64,000 nt of DNA from Pedobacter ginsengisoli (GCF_030244015.1 NZ_JASSYX010000001.1:372001-436000); one strand, 5' to 3'. Shown: positions 17,750 through 26,742, counted from the stretch's first letter. The notes: generated by a model not told the origin, from the sequence alone. A program made the numbers and translations.

Positions 17750-18814
17750 CAAATCTTTTTTATGGATATTGTAAAGCCAAAGTACTATATCCTGGTAGCT
17801 GTCGGTGCCCCGGCTCTGGTTATTGAGCTTCAGGAACCGGTCAAATGCGAGGTCAAGATAACCAAACATCTGGTTGTTGTATTTGCGCCAAAAGTCGCGG
17901 TCGTTCTTAAAGTCCTGTATGGTTTTGGCATTGATGGTATTGTACAGCAGGTCATAATCATCAGAAGATTTGATTTTGATCTCGAAGAGAATGCTCTTTA
18001 GCATGGCATAGGCCGCGGAATACCGGAAGTTTTCGTTGGCGCTGTTGCTCGCTACCAGGTAGCCGACCAGGTTGGCCTCATCTTCGCGTCCCACACCCAG
18101 CTGGTGTGCGATTTCATGGCAGGTGACAAAAGGAAGCTCCGTAGCGGGCAGCCTCATGTTGACATTGGCCTCTCCGGAAAGGGGATTGTAATAACCTTCT
18201 ATGCCTATTTTGGTAATGATCCAGCTGTTGAGCACCGGTTTTACCGATGGGCTGGCATACCTGAAAAATGGATATTTCTTTTCCATGTGGTCATAGCCCG
18301 CTTTTGCGATACTCCTGAGCTCAGTAATGCTGTACCTGTTCCTGCTTACATTTTGTAGCTGGTTGAGCCTGCGGATGTAAAACCTGCCCAGCGATACGAG
18401 TTCCGGTGTGGTATACCTTTCGTTGCTGATGCCGAGCTGTGTGGATACTGTCGGACGGGAATAATTGAGCCCCCAAAGGATTTTGAACAGCAGGTAAAGA
18501 ACAAGCAGGAAATTCATGCATTGCAAGGGGATCTTAATGCGGTCGTCTTGTTTTAATTGTTTGCGGACAGCCTTTCTATAGAAAAGAAAAAGGCATCTGA
18601 TGACGTACAGGATCAGGAGCAGGTAAAGGAAATCACCGATTGCAAATGGGATGGAACCGGTAAGGAAACGCTGGATGACTGAACTGAACTGATAGAGTCC
18701 GCCGGAATAAATAATTTCGACCGTGATGTCGCTGTAACCAATGATAAATACGATCAGGGAAAGTACAGAAAGCAGGACGAACTTGTTTACGGCGGACCTG
18801 TACTGGCTGTTCAT
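17747..18814 (-). CDS. DUF3810 family membrane metalloprotease-like protein
   Basis: A 355-residue protein with three N-terminal hydrophobic segments (FVLLSVLSLIVFIIGY, IPFAIGDFLYLLLILYVI, LLVLYLLFKILW) and a long soluble domain containing a zinc-metalloprotease HEIAH motif at about residue 233 followed by LGVGREDEANLVGYL, which supplies the downstream Glu. This matches DUF3810, a Bacteroidota/Firmicutes family without a known substrate. Its ATG overlaps the pyrC stop codon by one base (TAATG), so the two are translationally coupled. Confidence 0.85.
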   Translation of the reverse strand: MNSQYRSAVNKFVLLSVLSLIVFIIGYSDITVEIIYSGGLYQFSSVIQRFLTGSIPFAIGDFLYLLLILYVIRCLFLFYRKAVRKQLKQDDRIKIPLQCMNFLLVLYLLFKILWGLNYSRPTVSTQLGISNERYTTPELVSLGRFYIRRLNQLQNVSRNRYSITELRSIAKAGYDHMEKKYPFFRYASPSVKPVLNSWIITKIGIEGYYNPLSGEANVNMRLPATELPFVTCHEIAHQLGVGREDEANLVGYLVASNSANENFRYSAAYAMLKSILFEIKIKSSDDYDLLYNTINAKTIQDFKNDRDFWRKYNNQMFGYLDLAFDRFLKLNNQSRGTDSYQDIVLWLYNIHKKDL

Positions 18815-20148
18815 TACCTGTTGAAAGCTAATCTTTTGCCGGTCTCATTGGTCATGAATTTGCCTTTTTGATAGGCGAGATTGCCTGATACAAATGTGTG
18901 GGTAATCTCTGACTGGAATGTTTGACCTTCAAAAGGAGACCAGCCGCATTTGTAAAGGGTATTGGCACGGGTAACTTTGACGGGGTCATTTAAATTTACC
19001 AATACCAGGTCTGCCCAGTAACCTTCCCTGATAAAGCCCCGCCTGTCAATATTGAAACAGATGGCCACATTGTGCGCAGTCTTTTCGGCGATCTGCTGGA
19101 GGCTGATCTTGTTTTGATGGTACATTTCCAGTAGGGCGGATAAGGCATGCTGCACCAGTGGCCCGCCGGAAGGCGCCTGCAAATAAGGCTGTTCTTTTTC
19201 GCTAATGGTATGTGGGGCATGGTCTGTGGCAATGATGTCTATGTGGCCGTCAAGAACGCCTTTCAATATACCAATTTTGTCTGTTTCTGTTTTTACGGCA
19301 GGATTCCATTTGATCCAGTTGCCCTTGGTGGCATAGTCCCGGTCATCAAACCACAGGTGATGTACACAGGCTTCTGCGGTGATCCGTTTGTCTTTTAATG
19401 GGGTAATGTTGTCAAACAGGCCAACTTCTATGGCAGTAGAGATGTGCAGGATGTGGAGCCTGGTATTGTATTTTTTCGCGAGGCTTAGGGCCAGCGAAGA
19501 CGACAGATAGCAGGCTTCTGCGCTCCGGATCAGCGGATGCATTTCTATGGTGATGTTATCCCCGTACTTTTCTTTAAATAAGGCTAAGTTTGCTTGTATC
19601 GTATGTTCATCTTCGCAGTGTGTAGCCACCAGCATCGGGGCTTCTTTAAAGATGTTTTCGAGCACCTTTTCATTGTCGACCAGCATGTTGCCGGTAGAAG
19701 AGCCCATAAATACCTTGATGCCGCAGACGTTTTTTGGGTCGGTCTTCAGGACTTCCTCAATATTGGTATTGGATGCACCCATGAAAAACGAATAATTGGC
19801 CAGTGACATTTCTGACGCGATCTGATATTTGTCTGCAAGCAGTTCCTGGGTCAGTGTGTTGGGCACGGTATTGGGCATTTCCATAAATGAGGTAATGCCG
19901 CCGGCTACTGCGGCCATGCTTTCTGAAAAGATGTCTGCTTTATGGGTCAGTCCGGGCTCTCTGAAATGGACCTGGTCGTCAATCATTCCCGGAAAAAGAT
20001 GAAGGCCCTCTGCGTTGATCTCAAGATCGGCAGTTTCATTGATGCTGCTGGCTATTTTTTCTATAAATCCGGCTTTGATAAGTACATCGGCCACAATTAT
20101 TTTGCCTTCATTCACAATGGACGCTGCTTTGATCAGGATAGTGTTCAT
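18814..20148 (-). CDS. pyrC: Dihydroorotase
   Basis: A 444-residue amidohydrolase that closes carbamoyl-aspartate to dihydroorotate in pyrimidine synthesis. Signatures: GMIDDQVHFREPGLTHKAD near the N terminus, GIKVFMGSSTG holding the carboxylated Lys, THCEDE, LHILHIST and IIATDHAPH. The usual HxH metal motif reads QVH, with the first His replaced by Gln; I recall the same reading in other Bacteroidota dihydroorotases. The stop codon overlaps the DUF3810 start. A -7 box lies 4 bases upstream of the ATG. Confidence 0.95.
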   Translation of the reverse strand: MNTILIKAASIVNEGKIIVADVLIKAGFIEKIASSINETADLEINAEGLHLFPGMIDDQVHFREPGLTHKADIFSESMAAVAGGITSFMEMPNTVPNTLTQELLADKYQIASEMSLANYSFFMGASNTNIEEVLKTDPKNVCGIKVFMGSSTGNMLVDNEKVLENIFKEAPMLVATHCEDEHTIQANLALFKEKYGDNITIEMHPLIRSAEACYLSSSLALSLAKKYNTRLHILHISTAIEVGLFDNITPLKDKRITAEACVHHLWFDDRDYATKGNWIKWNPAVKTETDKIGILKGVLDGHIDIIATDHAPHTISEKEQPYLQAPSGGPLVQHALSALLEMYHQNKISLQQIAEKTAHNVAICFNIDRRGFIREGYWADLVLVNLNDPVKVTRANTLYKCGWSPFEGQTFQSEITHTFVSGNLAYQKGKFMTNETGKRLAFNR

Positions 20149-20152
20149 GCAT

Positions 20153-20160
20153 CAAAATTA
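20153..20160 (-). promoter_or_regulatory. -7 box TAATTTTG for pyrC
   Basis: A perfect TAnnTTTG match on the minus strand, ending 4 bases before the pyrC ATG. Confidence 0.5.
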
Positions 20161-20213
20161 GAAAAAATAAATGATCGGTGGGCCGTGTTCAGGCAGGCTA
20201 AATAAATTTTGTC

Positions 20214-20221
20214 TATTTTTG
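20214..20221 (+). promoter_or_regulatory. -7 box TATTTTTG for the DEAD-box helicase
   Basis: A perfect TAnnTTTG match ending 4 bases before the ATG at 20226. A second in-frame ATG lies at 20235. Confidence 0.5.
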
Positions 20222-20225
20222 CAGA

Positions 20226-21548
20226 ATGCCCAAAATGTTTGAAGAGTTTAACCTCAATCGACAGATCTTAAATGCTGTGGAAGACGCAGGATTTACGGTT
20301 GCCACGCCGATACAAGAAAAAGCGATAGGACCTGTGCTGTCAGGTCAGGATCTTTTTGGCATAGCCGAAACAGGCACAGGTAAGACCGCTGCTTATGTGC
20401 TGCCCATTTTGATGCAGCTGAAGTATGCCCAGGGCGAGCATGCCCGGGCACTAATCCTGGCACCGACCAGGGAACTGGCCATGCAGATCACCGAACATGT
20501 ACAGGTTTTTTCAAAGTATACCGACTTACGTACCGTTGTGATGTATGGGGGACTGGGGCCTAAAACTCAAATCGAGCAGGTCAAAGCGGGTGTGGACATT
20601 ATTGTGGCTACTCCGGGCAGGTTCCTGGATATCTATCTGGCAGGACACATCAATACCCAGTATTTAAAATTTTTGGTGTTGGATGAAGCTGACAAGATGA
20701 TGGACATGGGCTTTATCCGCTCGATTCACAGGATATTGGAAATTGTACCCCGTAAGCGGCAAAATTTGTTGTTTTCTGCCACTATGAGCGATCTGGTGCA
20801 AAAGATAGCGGGTGATTTCCTGAAGCATCCGACGATAGTTGAAGTAGGGGAACAGGCAACTCCGGCTCAGACAGTGACGCAGGTCTTGTATGAGGTGCCC
20901 AATTTCAAGACCAAGATCAATTTGCTGCAACACCTGATGAAAAATGACGAGGAGTTTAAGAGACTGATCATTTTTTGCAAGACCAAGACGGTTGCGGATA
21001 ATATTTTCGCCTTCATTGAACGCAGGTTTGGCGCGGATGCGGTAAGGGTGATCCATGCCAATAAAGGACAGAATACAAGGATCAATTCGATCAATAGCTT
21101 TAAAGAAGGCAACATCAGGGTGCTTGTGGCTACTGATGTGGCGGCAAGGGGTATAGATGTGACTGAAGTAAGTCATGTGATCAATTTTGACGTGCCCATT
21201 ATTATTGAAGATTATGTACACAGGATAGGCCGGACAGGCCGGGCATATGCCAAGGGCGATGCTTTAACTTTTTGTACTCCTGCGGAGAAATATTACATTC
21301 AGAAAATACAAAAACTGATCCGGCAGGAAATTACTGTTGTACCTTTGCCGGAAGAAGTTTTTGTGGATGAAACTCCTTATGAAGAAAGACAGGCCATCGC
21401 AAAGGCCATTGATGATCAGAAACGAAAGGAAGATCCTGATTTCAAAGGGGCATTCCATGAAAAGAAACATGCCGCGGCAATAGCTGCTGCGGCCAGGAAA
21501 AAGCCGTCTAAGGAGCCGGCATGGAAGAGAAGAAAATTCAAAAAATAG
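20226..21548 (+). CDS. DEAD-box ATP-dependent RNA helicase (RhlE-like)
   Basis: A 440-residue helicase with Q motif (PTPIQEKAI-like ATPIQEKAIGPVL), motif I AETGTGKT, Ia PTRELAMQI, TPGRFLD, motif II LDEADKMMD, motif III SAT, and C-terminal motifs ATDVAARGIDV and HRIGRTGRA. A basic tail (KKPSKEPAWKRRKFKK) could bind RNA. DEAD-box proteins unwind short RNA duplexes in ribosome assembly, RNA decay and cold adaptation; the exact role here is not determined. It is the first gene of a plus-strand run continuing into gldC. Confidence 0.93.
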   Translation: MPKMFEEFNLNRQILNAVEDAGFTVATPIQEKAIGPVLSGQDLFGIAETGTGKTAAYVLPILMQLKYAQGEHARALILAPTRELAMQITEHVQVFSKYTDLRTVVMYGGLGPKTQIEQVKAGVDIIVATPGRFLDIYLAGHINTQYLKFLVLDEADKMMDMGFIRSIHRILEIVPRKRQNLLFSATMSDLVQKIAGDFLKHPTIVEVGEQATPAQTVTQVLYEVPNFKTKINLLQHLMKNDEEFKRLIIFCKTKTVADNIFAFIERRFGADAVRVIHANKGQNTRINSINSFKEGNIRVLVATDVAARGIDVTEVSHVINFDVPIIIEDYVHRIGRTGRAYAKGDALTFCTPAEKYYIQKIQKLIRQEITVVPLPEEVFVDETPYEERQAIAKAIDDQKRKEDPDFKGAFHEKKHAAAIAAAARKKPSKEPAWKRRKFKK

Positions 21549-21555
21549 GTTTGCA

Positions 21556-21834
21556 TTGAAGATAAAACTGACCCCGCTTAACATTGTCTCCTCGATCTGC
21601 CTGGTCATTGGCGTATTGCTGCTGTGGAGTAAGAAACCGGTTGAGCGTCCCGGTCAAATTGATATGACTTATACGCTTGCCGGATTTAGTTTTCTTTCGG
21701 CGGTGGTATTTTTTGTATCTGACCTGATCTTCAGAAAATTTATCAGCAGCTTGAAAAAGCTTTGGATCATAGAAGGAGTATTGGTTATTTTCATTGTCAT
21801 TTTAGTATTTATTATAAAATCGAGTATAAGTTAA
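21556..21834 (+). CDS. Small hypothetical membrane protein
   Basis: A 92-residue protein starting at TTG 21556, 7 bases after the helicase stop; no ATG occurs early in the frame. Three hydrophobic segments are visible (about residues 9-24, 41-58 and 69-88), separated by short charged loops. Its TAA overlaps the gldC ATG by one base (TAATG), implying translational coupling to gldC. I do not recognise the family. Confidence 0.65.
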   Translation: MKIKLTPLNIVSSICLVIGVLLLWSKKPVERPGQIDMTYTLAGFSFLSAVVFFVSDLIFRKFISSLKKLWIIEGVLVIFIVILVFIIKSSIS

Positions 21835-22169
21835 TGAAGCAAGCAGAAATCAAAATCACGGTAGAATTAGACGATAATAATGTACCTGACAATATTTTAT
21901 GGGAATCAACCGATGCACAGACCCAGGAGAAAGTGCCTGTTAAATCGATGATGCTGGCATTGTGGGACCACAATTATAAAAACTCTATGCGCATCGATCT
22001 TTGGACTAAAGATATGCCTGTGGACGAAATGAAAAGATTTTTTTATGAAACGTTGCAGACTATGGGCGACAGCTTTTTGAAAGCTACCGGGGAAAAGCTA
22101 ATTGTAGAAGACCTGCGTGATTACTGTGCGCATTTTGCAGATAAAATGGGCATCAATACCCAGGGGTAA
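21834..22169 (+). CDS. gldC: Gliding motility protein GldC
   Basis: Start at ATG 21834 (MKQAEIKITVELDDNNVP); a frame open back to 21762 is a shadow of the upstream gene. The 111-residue cytoplasmic-type protein carries the GldC signature IDLWTKDMPVDEMKRFFYETL and DLRDYCAHFADKM. In Flavobacterium johnsoniae gldC lies beside gldB and its loss weakens gliding; GldC homologues are widespread in Bacteroidota even without gliding. gldB is not visible here; the neighbours are two small membrane proteins. Confidence 0.92.
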   Translation: MKQAEIKITVELDDNNVPDNILWESTDAQTQEKVPVKSMMLALWDHNYKNSMRIDLWTKDMPVDEMKRFFYETLQTMGDSFLKATGEKLIVEDLRDYCAHFADKMGINTQG

Positions 22170-22175
22170 CAGGAA

Positions 22176-22586
22176 ATGAGGAGACAGGGAATTATAGGTT
22201 CAGCATTGATGGCAATAGGGGGACTGAGTCCGCTGATGCACCTGCCGATCATCGGCAACTGGAACTATTTTGATATCGACATTCGACTTGCGGTAGCCTT
22301 TTATATATTGGTCGGACTGGGTTTTATAGGTGCATTTGCCAAAAAATCCGGCCTGATCAGATTTTCAGGTATTGCAGCCCTTGTACTGGTCATGATTACG
22401 CTGGCAGGTATTTACTTTAAAGCACATGATTCCTTCAGTTTTCTGCATTTTAAGAAACTGGTAAATTTTGCCGCCGGTATGGTTAAATATAAGTGGGGCT
22501 GGTATGTGATTGCCGCCGGTGCGTTTGTATTGGCGACGGTAAGAAAGCCGAAAGTCGTTAAAGTGGCACCGCAGGAAGGAATTTAA
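22176..22586 (+). CDS. Small hypothetical membrane protein (four helices)
   Basis: A 136-residue protein 6 bases after gldC. Four hydrophobic segments are visible: IGSALMAIGGLSPLMHL, AFYILVGLGFIGAF, AALVLVMITLAGIYF and WYVIAAGAFVLAT, ending in a basic tail. It probably belongs to the same transcript as gldC; the next gene, ccmB, has its own -7 box directly after this stop. Not recognised. Confidence 0.65.
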   Translation: MRRQGIIGSALMAIGGLSPLMHLPIIGNWNYFDIDIRLAVAFYILVGLGFIGAFAKKSGLIRFSGIAALVLVMITLAGIYFKAHDSFSFLHFKKLVNFAAGMVKYKWGWYVIAAGAFVLATVRKPKVVKVAPQEGI

Positions 22587-22588
22587 AT

Positions 22589-22596
22589 TATATTTG
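22589..22596 (+). promoter_or_regulatory. -7 box TATATTTG for ccmB
   Basis: A perfect TAnnTTTG match 7 bases before the ccmB ATG. Confidence 0.55.
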
Positions 22597-22603
22597 TCCC
22601 TGC

Positions 22604-23269
22604 ATGCAACTGTTACACCAGGTAAAATATTTAATAAGGAAAGAATTGCTGTTGGAATGGCGTTCAAAATATGCCATTAACGGTGTTTTGCTGTATGTTG
22701 TGTCGACCATTTTTACCTGTTATTTGTCCTTTATCAGCCTCAATGACAAGCTTGCGTGGAATGCCCTTTTCTGGATTATCATGTTGTTTGCTTCTATTAA
22801 CGGTGTATCCAAGAGCTTTTTGCAGGAGACAAAAGGCAGGCAGCTGTACAGTTATATTCTTGCCAGCCCCTCTGCCATCCTGATTTCTAAAACCGTTTAC
22901 AATGTTTTGCTGATGCTGGTGCTGACGACTATCGCACTGGGCTTTTATTTATTGGTTTTTGATACTTTTTCTCCTCCGGATCTGCTGATGTACTATGTTG
23001 CTGTGATATTGGGCAGTATCAGTTTCTCGACGGTATTCACTATGGTTTCAGCAATTGCCAGCAAAGCGGGGAACGGTGGTATGTTAATGGCCATTTTGAG
23101 CTTCCCGGTTATTATTCCTGTCCTGATACTTTTGATCAGGCTTGCAAAAAATGCAGTCGACGGGCTGCCATGGGAAAATAGCTGGGATGATATCGGGATG
23201 GTTCTGGTCGTCAATGTATTGGTCGTTTCGGTCTCTCTGCTTTTGTTTCCTTACTTATGGAGAGACTAG
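22604..23269 (+). CDS. ccmB: Heme exporter permease CcmB
   Basis: A 221-residue membrane protein of CcmB length with about six helices and the family loop SKSFLQETKGRQLYSYILASP. CcmB is the permease of the CcmAB ABC complex in system I cytochrome c maturation, which releases heme-loaded CcmE from CcmC. The ATPase partner CcmA is not encoded next to it or anywhere recognisable in this window. ccmC follows 69 bases downstream under its own promoter box. Confidence 0.88.
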   Translation: MQLLHQVKYLIRKELLLEWRSKYAINGVLLYVVSTIFTCYLSFISLNDKLAWNALFWIIMLFASINGVSKSFLQETKGRQLYSYILASPSAILISKTVYNVLLMLVLTTIALGFYLLVFDTFSPPDLLMYYVAVILGSISFSTVFTMVSAIASKAGNGGMLMAILSFPVIIPVLILLIRLAKNAVDGLPWENSWDDIGMVLVVNVLVVSVSLLLFPYLWRD

Positions 23270-23306
23270 TTGTCGGAGGGCTGATGAGAATAAAAAAATG
23301 TATTGC

Positions 23307-23314
23307 TAACTTTG
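23307..23314 (+). promoter_or_regulatory. -7 box TAACTTTG for ccmC
   Basis: A perfect TAnnTTTG match 24 bases before the ATG at 23339; this also argues against an upstream start at 23303. Confidence 0.6.
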
Positions 23315-23338
23315 ACCCGATTAAATGCTAATCAACAT

Positions 23339-24004
23339 ATGAACAAAACCTGGTGGAAAATTCTGGCTTCTGTATTGGTAGTGTATACTGCTGTTGCTGG
23401 CCTTTTGCTTGAAGTGCCGCATCTGGCCATATTGAATGAAACGATAAGGAACCTGTATTTTCACGTGCCTATGTGGTTTGCCATGATCGTATTGTTTTCT
23501 ATATCTGTTTTTTACAGTGTCAGGTCACTGCTCAGTCAGGACAGAAATGATGACATCAGGGCGGTAGAGAGTGTGAATACCGGTATCATTTTTGGTTTGC
23601 TGGGACTGCTGACCGGAGCGGTCTGGGCCAAATATACCTGGGGCCAGTTCTGGAGTTTTGATCCAAAACAGAACTTTGCAGCCATTTCCATTTTGCTATA
23701 CTTTGCTTATTCTGTGCTTCGCAATGCGATCGATGAAGAGCAGAAAAGAGCCAAGATCTCGGCGATCTATAATATTTTCGCTTTTCCGATGATGGTTGTG
23801 CTGCTGTTCGTTTTACCGCGTCTGCAGGATTCCCTGCATCCGGGAAATGGCGGAAACCCGGGTTTTAATAGTTATGACCTGGACAGCAACATGCGTTTGG
23901 TTTTTTATCCTGCATGCCTGGGCTGGATATTAATAGGGTATTGGGTATATACCATCAGGTTCAGGATCCGTTTATTAGAAAACAAACAAAATTCCATAAG
24001 ATGA
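23339..24004 (+). CDS. ccmC: Heme-handling protein CcmC (CcsA family)
   Basis: Start at MNKTWWKILASV (23339). The 221-residue protein has six hydrophobic segments, an RNLYFHVPMWF motif with the conserved His, and the tryptophan-rich WWD-type heme-handling motif WAKYTWGQFWSFDPKQ. CcmC attaches heme to CcmE on the periplasmic side. The TGA overlaps the ATG of the next gene (ATGA), as expected for ccmC-ccmD. Confidence 0.92.
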   Translation: MNKTWWKILASVLVVYTAVAGLLLEVPHLAILNETIRNLYFHVPMWFAMIVLFSISVFYSVRSLLSQDRNDDIRAVESVNTGIIFGLLGLLTGAVWAKYTWGQFWSFDPKQNFAAISILLYFAYSVLRNAIDEEQKRAKISAIYNIFAFPMMVVLLFVLPRLQDSLHPGNGGNPGFNSYDLDSNMRLVFYPACLGWILIGYWVYTIRFRIRLLENKQNSIR

Positions 24005-24207
24005 AGAAGATCGTATTTGCATTAATGATGCTGTTAAGTTCGGTACAATTGTTTGCCCAGACAGACCAGGTAGAGATGGCTGATGCCATGAGAAGCAATG
24101 GTAAAATTTATGTCGTGGTGATCTGTATTGTGATAATTCTGGCGGGCTTGCTTATTTATCTATTCTCCTTAGATAAAAGATTAAAAAAAATCGAGAAAAA
24201 ATCTTAG
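24001..24207 (+). CDS. ccmD: CcmD family small membrane protein
   Basis: A 68-residue protein that begins inside the ccmC stop (ATGA overlap). It has an N-terminal signal-like segment (MKKIVFALMMLLSSVQLFAQ), one further transmembrane helix (IYVVVICIVIILAGLLIYLF) and a basic tail (LDKRLKKIEKKS). CcmD normally stabilises the CcmABC-CcmE complex; the extra signal segment fits the Bacteroidota version. Position and topology support the call more than sequence does. Confidence 0.78.
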   Translation: MKKIVFALMMLLSSVQLFAQTDQVEMADAMRSNGKIYVVVICIVIILAGLLIYLFSLDKRLKKIEKKS

Positions 24208-24260
24208 GCTAAAAACTAATTTTAAATCGTCTAATCGTTGTTTTTAGGCTCCAAATGCCG

Positions 24261-24324
24261 TAGTGTGCCGTATACACTAAGGGAGCTGGTGTTTGTAATA
24301 ATCGTTTTTTTTAATGCAATTTTG
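24261..24324 (+). promoter_or_regulatory. Probable gdhA promoter with upstream inverted repeat
   Basis: TTTG (24292-24295), a 21-base spacer and CAATTTTG (24317-24324, one mismatch to TAnnTTTG) form a plausible promoter 44 bases before the gdhA ATG. Just upstream, TAGTGT (24261-24266) and ACACTA (24274-24279) form an inverted repeat that could be an operator. Confidence 0.4.
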
Positions 24325-24368
24325 CACCATAAGACTAACAACTTATTTCAAATTCATAAAAAACTAAA

Positions 24369-25790
24369 ATGGCTAATTCAGCAAACGAGACAAATTTTTT
24401 CGCAGACGTATGCAAAAATTTTGACAGTGCGGCAAAATTTACTTCCCATCCGGAAGGATTATTAAATCAGATCAAAGCTTGTAACAGTGTGTATCGCTTC
24501 CAGTTTCCCATTCGCAGAGGAAATGGTTTTGAAGTGATCGACGCATGGCGTGTGGAACACTCTCAGCACATGAATCCTACCAAAGGTGGTATCCGTTATT
24601 CAGATATGGTGAATGAGGACGAGGTAATGGCACTGGCTGCGCTGATGACCTACAAATGCGCGATAGTGAATGTTCCTTTCGGGGGCGCTAAGGGCGGTAT
24701 TTGCATCAACCCTAAAAATTACTCGGTGGCTGAGCTGGAGACCATTACCCGGAGGTATACTACGGAGCTTATCAAAAAGAACTTTATTGGCCCGGGTATC
24801 GATGTGCCGGCTCCTGACTATGGATCCGGAGAACGTGAAATGAGCTGGATAGCCGATACCTATATGACCATGCACCCCGGGCAGCTGGATGCGCTCGGCT
24901 GTGTGACCGGAAAGCCCATTGCATTGCATGGTATCCGCGGCAGGAAGGAAGCTACGGGCCGTGGTGTTGCGTATGCGGTAAAAGAGTGTGTAAACGTGGC
25001 TGAAGATATGGCCAAGATCGGCTTTAAGGCTGGTTTGGGTGATAAAAGGGTCATTGTTCAGGGTCTTGGTAATGTAGGCTATCATTCTGCCAAATTCCTT
25101 TCAGAGTTTGGGGCGACCATAGTTGGTCTGTGTGAGTTTGAAGGTGCAATCTATAATGCAAACGGGTTTAATATTGATGAGGTATTTGCGCACCGTAAAA
25201 ATACCGGGTCGATCTTAGGATTTCCGGGGGCTACTGACTTTAAAAATTCTATGGAAGGGTTGGAGCAACCCTGTGACATTTTGGTTCCTGCTGCTTTGGA
25301 AAACCAGATCACAGAAAATAACATCCGTAATATCAAAGCCCGGATCATTGCGGAAGGTGCGAACGGACCGTGTACGCCGGAAGCTGAGGTGATATTTACG
25401 GAGATGGGCGGGATCATCATTCCGGATATGTATTGTAATGCCGGTGGGGTTACGGTCTCCTATTTTGAATGGCTGAAGAACCTTTCTCATGTTGCTTTTG
25501 GCCGTATGGAAAACAGGTATGCCGAAAATTCAAATGCCAACCTGATCAATACCATGGAAAGCCTGACCGGAAAGAAAATTCCCGCGGAGAACCGGATGAT
25601 GATCGTTAAAGGTGCTTCGGAACTGGAACTGGTTAACTCCGGACTTGAGGACACCATGATCCACTCTTATCACGAGATCAGGGAGAACCTGATCACCAAG
25701 CCAGGTGTCCAAACACTAAGGACGGCAGCTTTTGTGGGTTCTATTGATAAAATTGCAGTTTCTTATATGAGCCTTGGTATCTGGCCATAA
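24369..25790 (+). CDS. gdhA: Glutamate dehydrogenase (Glu/Leu/Phe/Val family)
   Basis: A 473-residue oxidoreductase interconverting glutamate and 2-oxoglutarate plus ammonia. Visible: substrate-binding region KGGIRYSD, catalytic-Lys segment PFGGAKGGICINP, PAPDYGSGEREMSW, the dinucleotide fold GLGNVGYHSAKFL, and PAALENQI...AEGANGPCTPEA. NAD versus NADP preference is not decided. It interrupts the ccm genes: ccmBCD lie before it and ccmEF after. A strong terminator follows. Confidence 0.93.
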   Translation: MANSANETNFFADVCKNFDSAAKFTSHPEGLLNQIKACNSVYRFQFPIRRGNGFEVIDAWRVEHSQHMNPTKGGIRYSDMVNEDEVMALAALMTYKCAIVNVPFGGAKGGICINPKNYSVAELETITRRYTTELIKKNFIGPGIDVPAPDYGSGEREMSWIADTYMTMHPGQLDALGCVTGKPIALHGIRGRKEATGRGVAYAVKECVNVAEDMAKIGFKAGLGDKRVIVQGLGNVGYHSAKFLSEFGATIVGLCEFEGAIYNANGFNIDEVFAHRKNTGSILGFPGATDFKNSMEGLEQPCDILVPAALENQITENNIRNIKARIIAEGANGPCTPEAEVIFTEMGGIIIPDMYCNAGGVTVSYFEWLKNLSHVAFGRMENRYAENSNANLINTMESLTGKKIPAENRMMIVKGASELELVNSGLEDTMIHSYHEIRENLITKPGVQTLRTAAFVGSIDKIAVSYMSLGIWP

Positions 25791-25811
25791 TTTTTTCGTA
25801 AAGTATTAGGG

Positions 25812-25847
25812 GGGTGTCAGGGCTTTATTGCCCGGCACCCTTTTTTT
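25812..25847 (+). terminator. Rho-independent terminator after gdhA
   Basis: A GC-rich stem from GGGTG (25812) to CACCC (25840), with one bulge and a short loop, followed by seven T residues. Confidence 0.9.
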
Positions 25848-25924
25848 GTCAGAATTTTGCTATTAAAGCAGTCCCCGGAAACCCCGGTGCAATCATAGAC
25901 GTATCTTGCATTAAAGTTAGGATT

Positions 25925-26581
25925 ATGAAGTGTAAGCATCTTTTAGTTGTGTTTGCCATGTTGATGGGTGCCTGCAATGAGCGGCAGCACCTGGAAAGTA
26001 AAAACGGCTTTGCCGTGGTTGTTCCGGCAAAGCCGGGAGAGGCTGTTGCTACCTATGCAGGCGGATGTTTTTGGGCTATGCAGGAATGTCTGCTGGAACT
26101 AAAAGGTGTGAATAAAGTCATCAGCGGTTATGCTGGTGGTACTACTCCGGACCCTTCCTATGAACAGGTAGTTTCCGGAAAAACAGGCCATGCAGAGTCT
26201 GTACAGGTCTATTATAATCCCAAAGTGATCAGTTTTGAAAGACTGACTGCTGCATTCTTTAATGCCCATGACCCTAAACAGGCGGACCGTCAAGGGCCTG
26301 ATGTCGGAACTGACTACCGCTCTATAGCTTTTTACCGCTCAGAAGCGGAGGAGAGGATCATCCGCAATAAGATCAGCGAGCTGGATTCCTTAAATGGATA
26401 TGTAACTCCTGTAGCTACTGAGGTTACCGGTTTTAAAGTTTTCTATCCTGCGGAAAGCCATCATCAGGATTATTACAGGAGGAATTCCTGGGATTATTAC
26501 ATCAGGAATGTCTCCAGGCCTAAGGTGATAAAACTGAGGAAAACGATGCCGGAACTGATTAAACCAGAATACAAGGATTAA
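25925..26581 (+). CDS. msrA: Peptide methionine sulfoxide reductase MsrA, lipoprotein form
   Basis: Start at MKCKHLLVVFAMLMGAC (25925), a lipoprotein signal with lipobox LMGAC; an upstream in-frame codon at 25814 runs through the gdhA terminator and is unlikely. The 218-residue protein has the MsrA active site AGGCFWAMQ and the conserved segments GYAGGTTPDPSYEQV, TDYRSIAFY and ESHHQDYY. It reduces methionine-S-sulfoxide in proteins and, being lipid-anchored, should act in the periplasm. Its place between ccmBCD and ccmEF hints at envelope redox protection. Confidence 0.94.
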   Translation: MKCKHLLVVFAMLMGACNERQHLESKNGFAVVVPAKPGEAVATYAGGCFWAMQECLLELKGVNKVISGYAGGTTPDPSYEQVVSGKTGHAESVQVYYNPKVISFERLTAAFFNAHDPKQADRQGPDVGTDYRSIAFYRSEAEERIIRNKISELDSLNGYVTPVATEVTGFKVFYPAESHHQDYYRRNSWDYYIRNVSRPKVIKLRKTMPELIKPEYKD

Positions 26582-26676
26582 TGTTTTTTTTCGGTACAAT
26601 CGTTCACAACACCTGAGTTAATGTTGTTTTTGTCAGAGAACTATCAATAAACTGTCATCTCACTCAATTGGACTGG

Positions 26677-26713
26677 CCTAAAAGCCTTTAGGTACTTATA
26701 TTTTTTATCTTTG
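26677..26713 (+). promoter_or_regulatory. ccmE promoter: -7 box TATCTTTG with adjacent palindrome
   Basis: TATCTTTG at 26706-26713 is a perfect -7 box, 29 bases before the ccmE ATG. The palindrome CCTAAA-AGCC-TTTAGG (26677-26692) covers the area where the -33 element should be and could be an operator, or a weak end signal for msrA. Confidence 0.5.
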
Positions 26714-26742
26714 TACCATTCTTTTTAAGCTTAAATACGAAC

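Noticed and set aside
24238..24465. A short plus-strand frame before gdhA
   Set aside because: It contains the gdhA promoter and runs out of frame into gdhA; no family resemblance.
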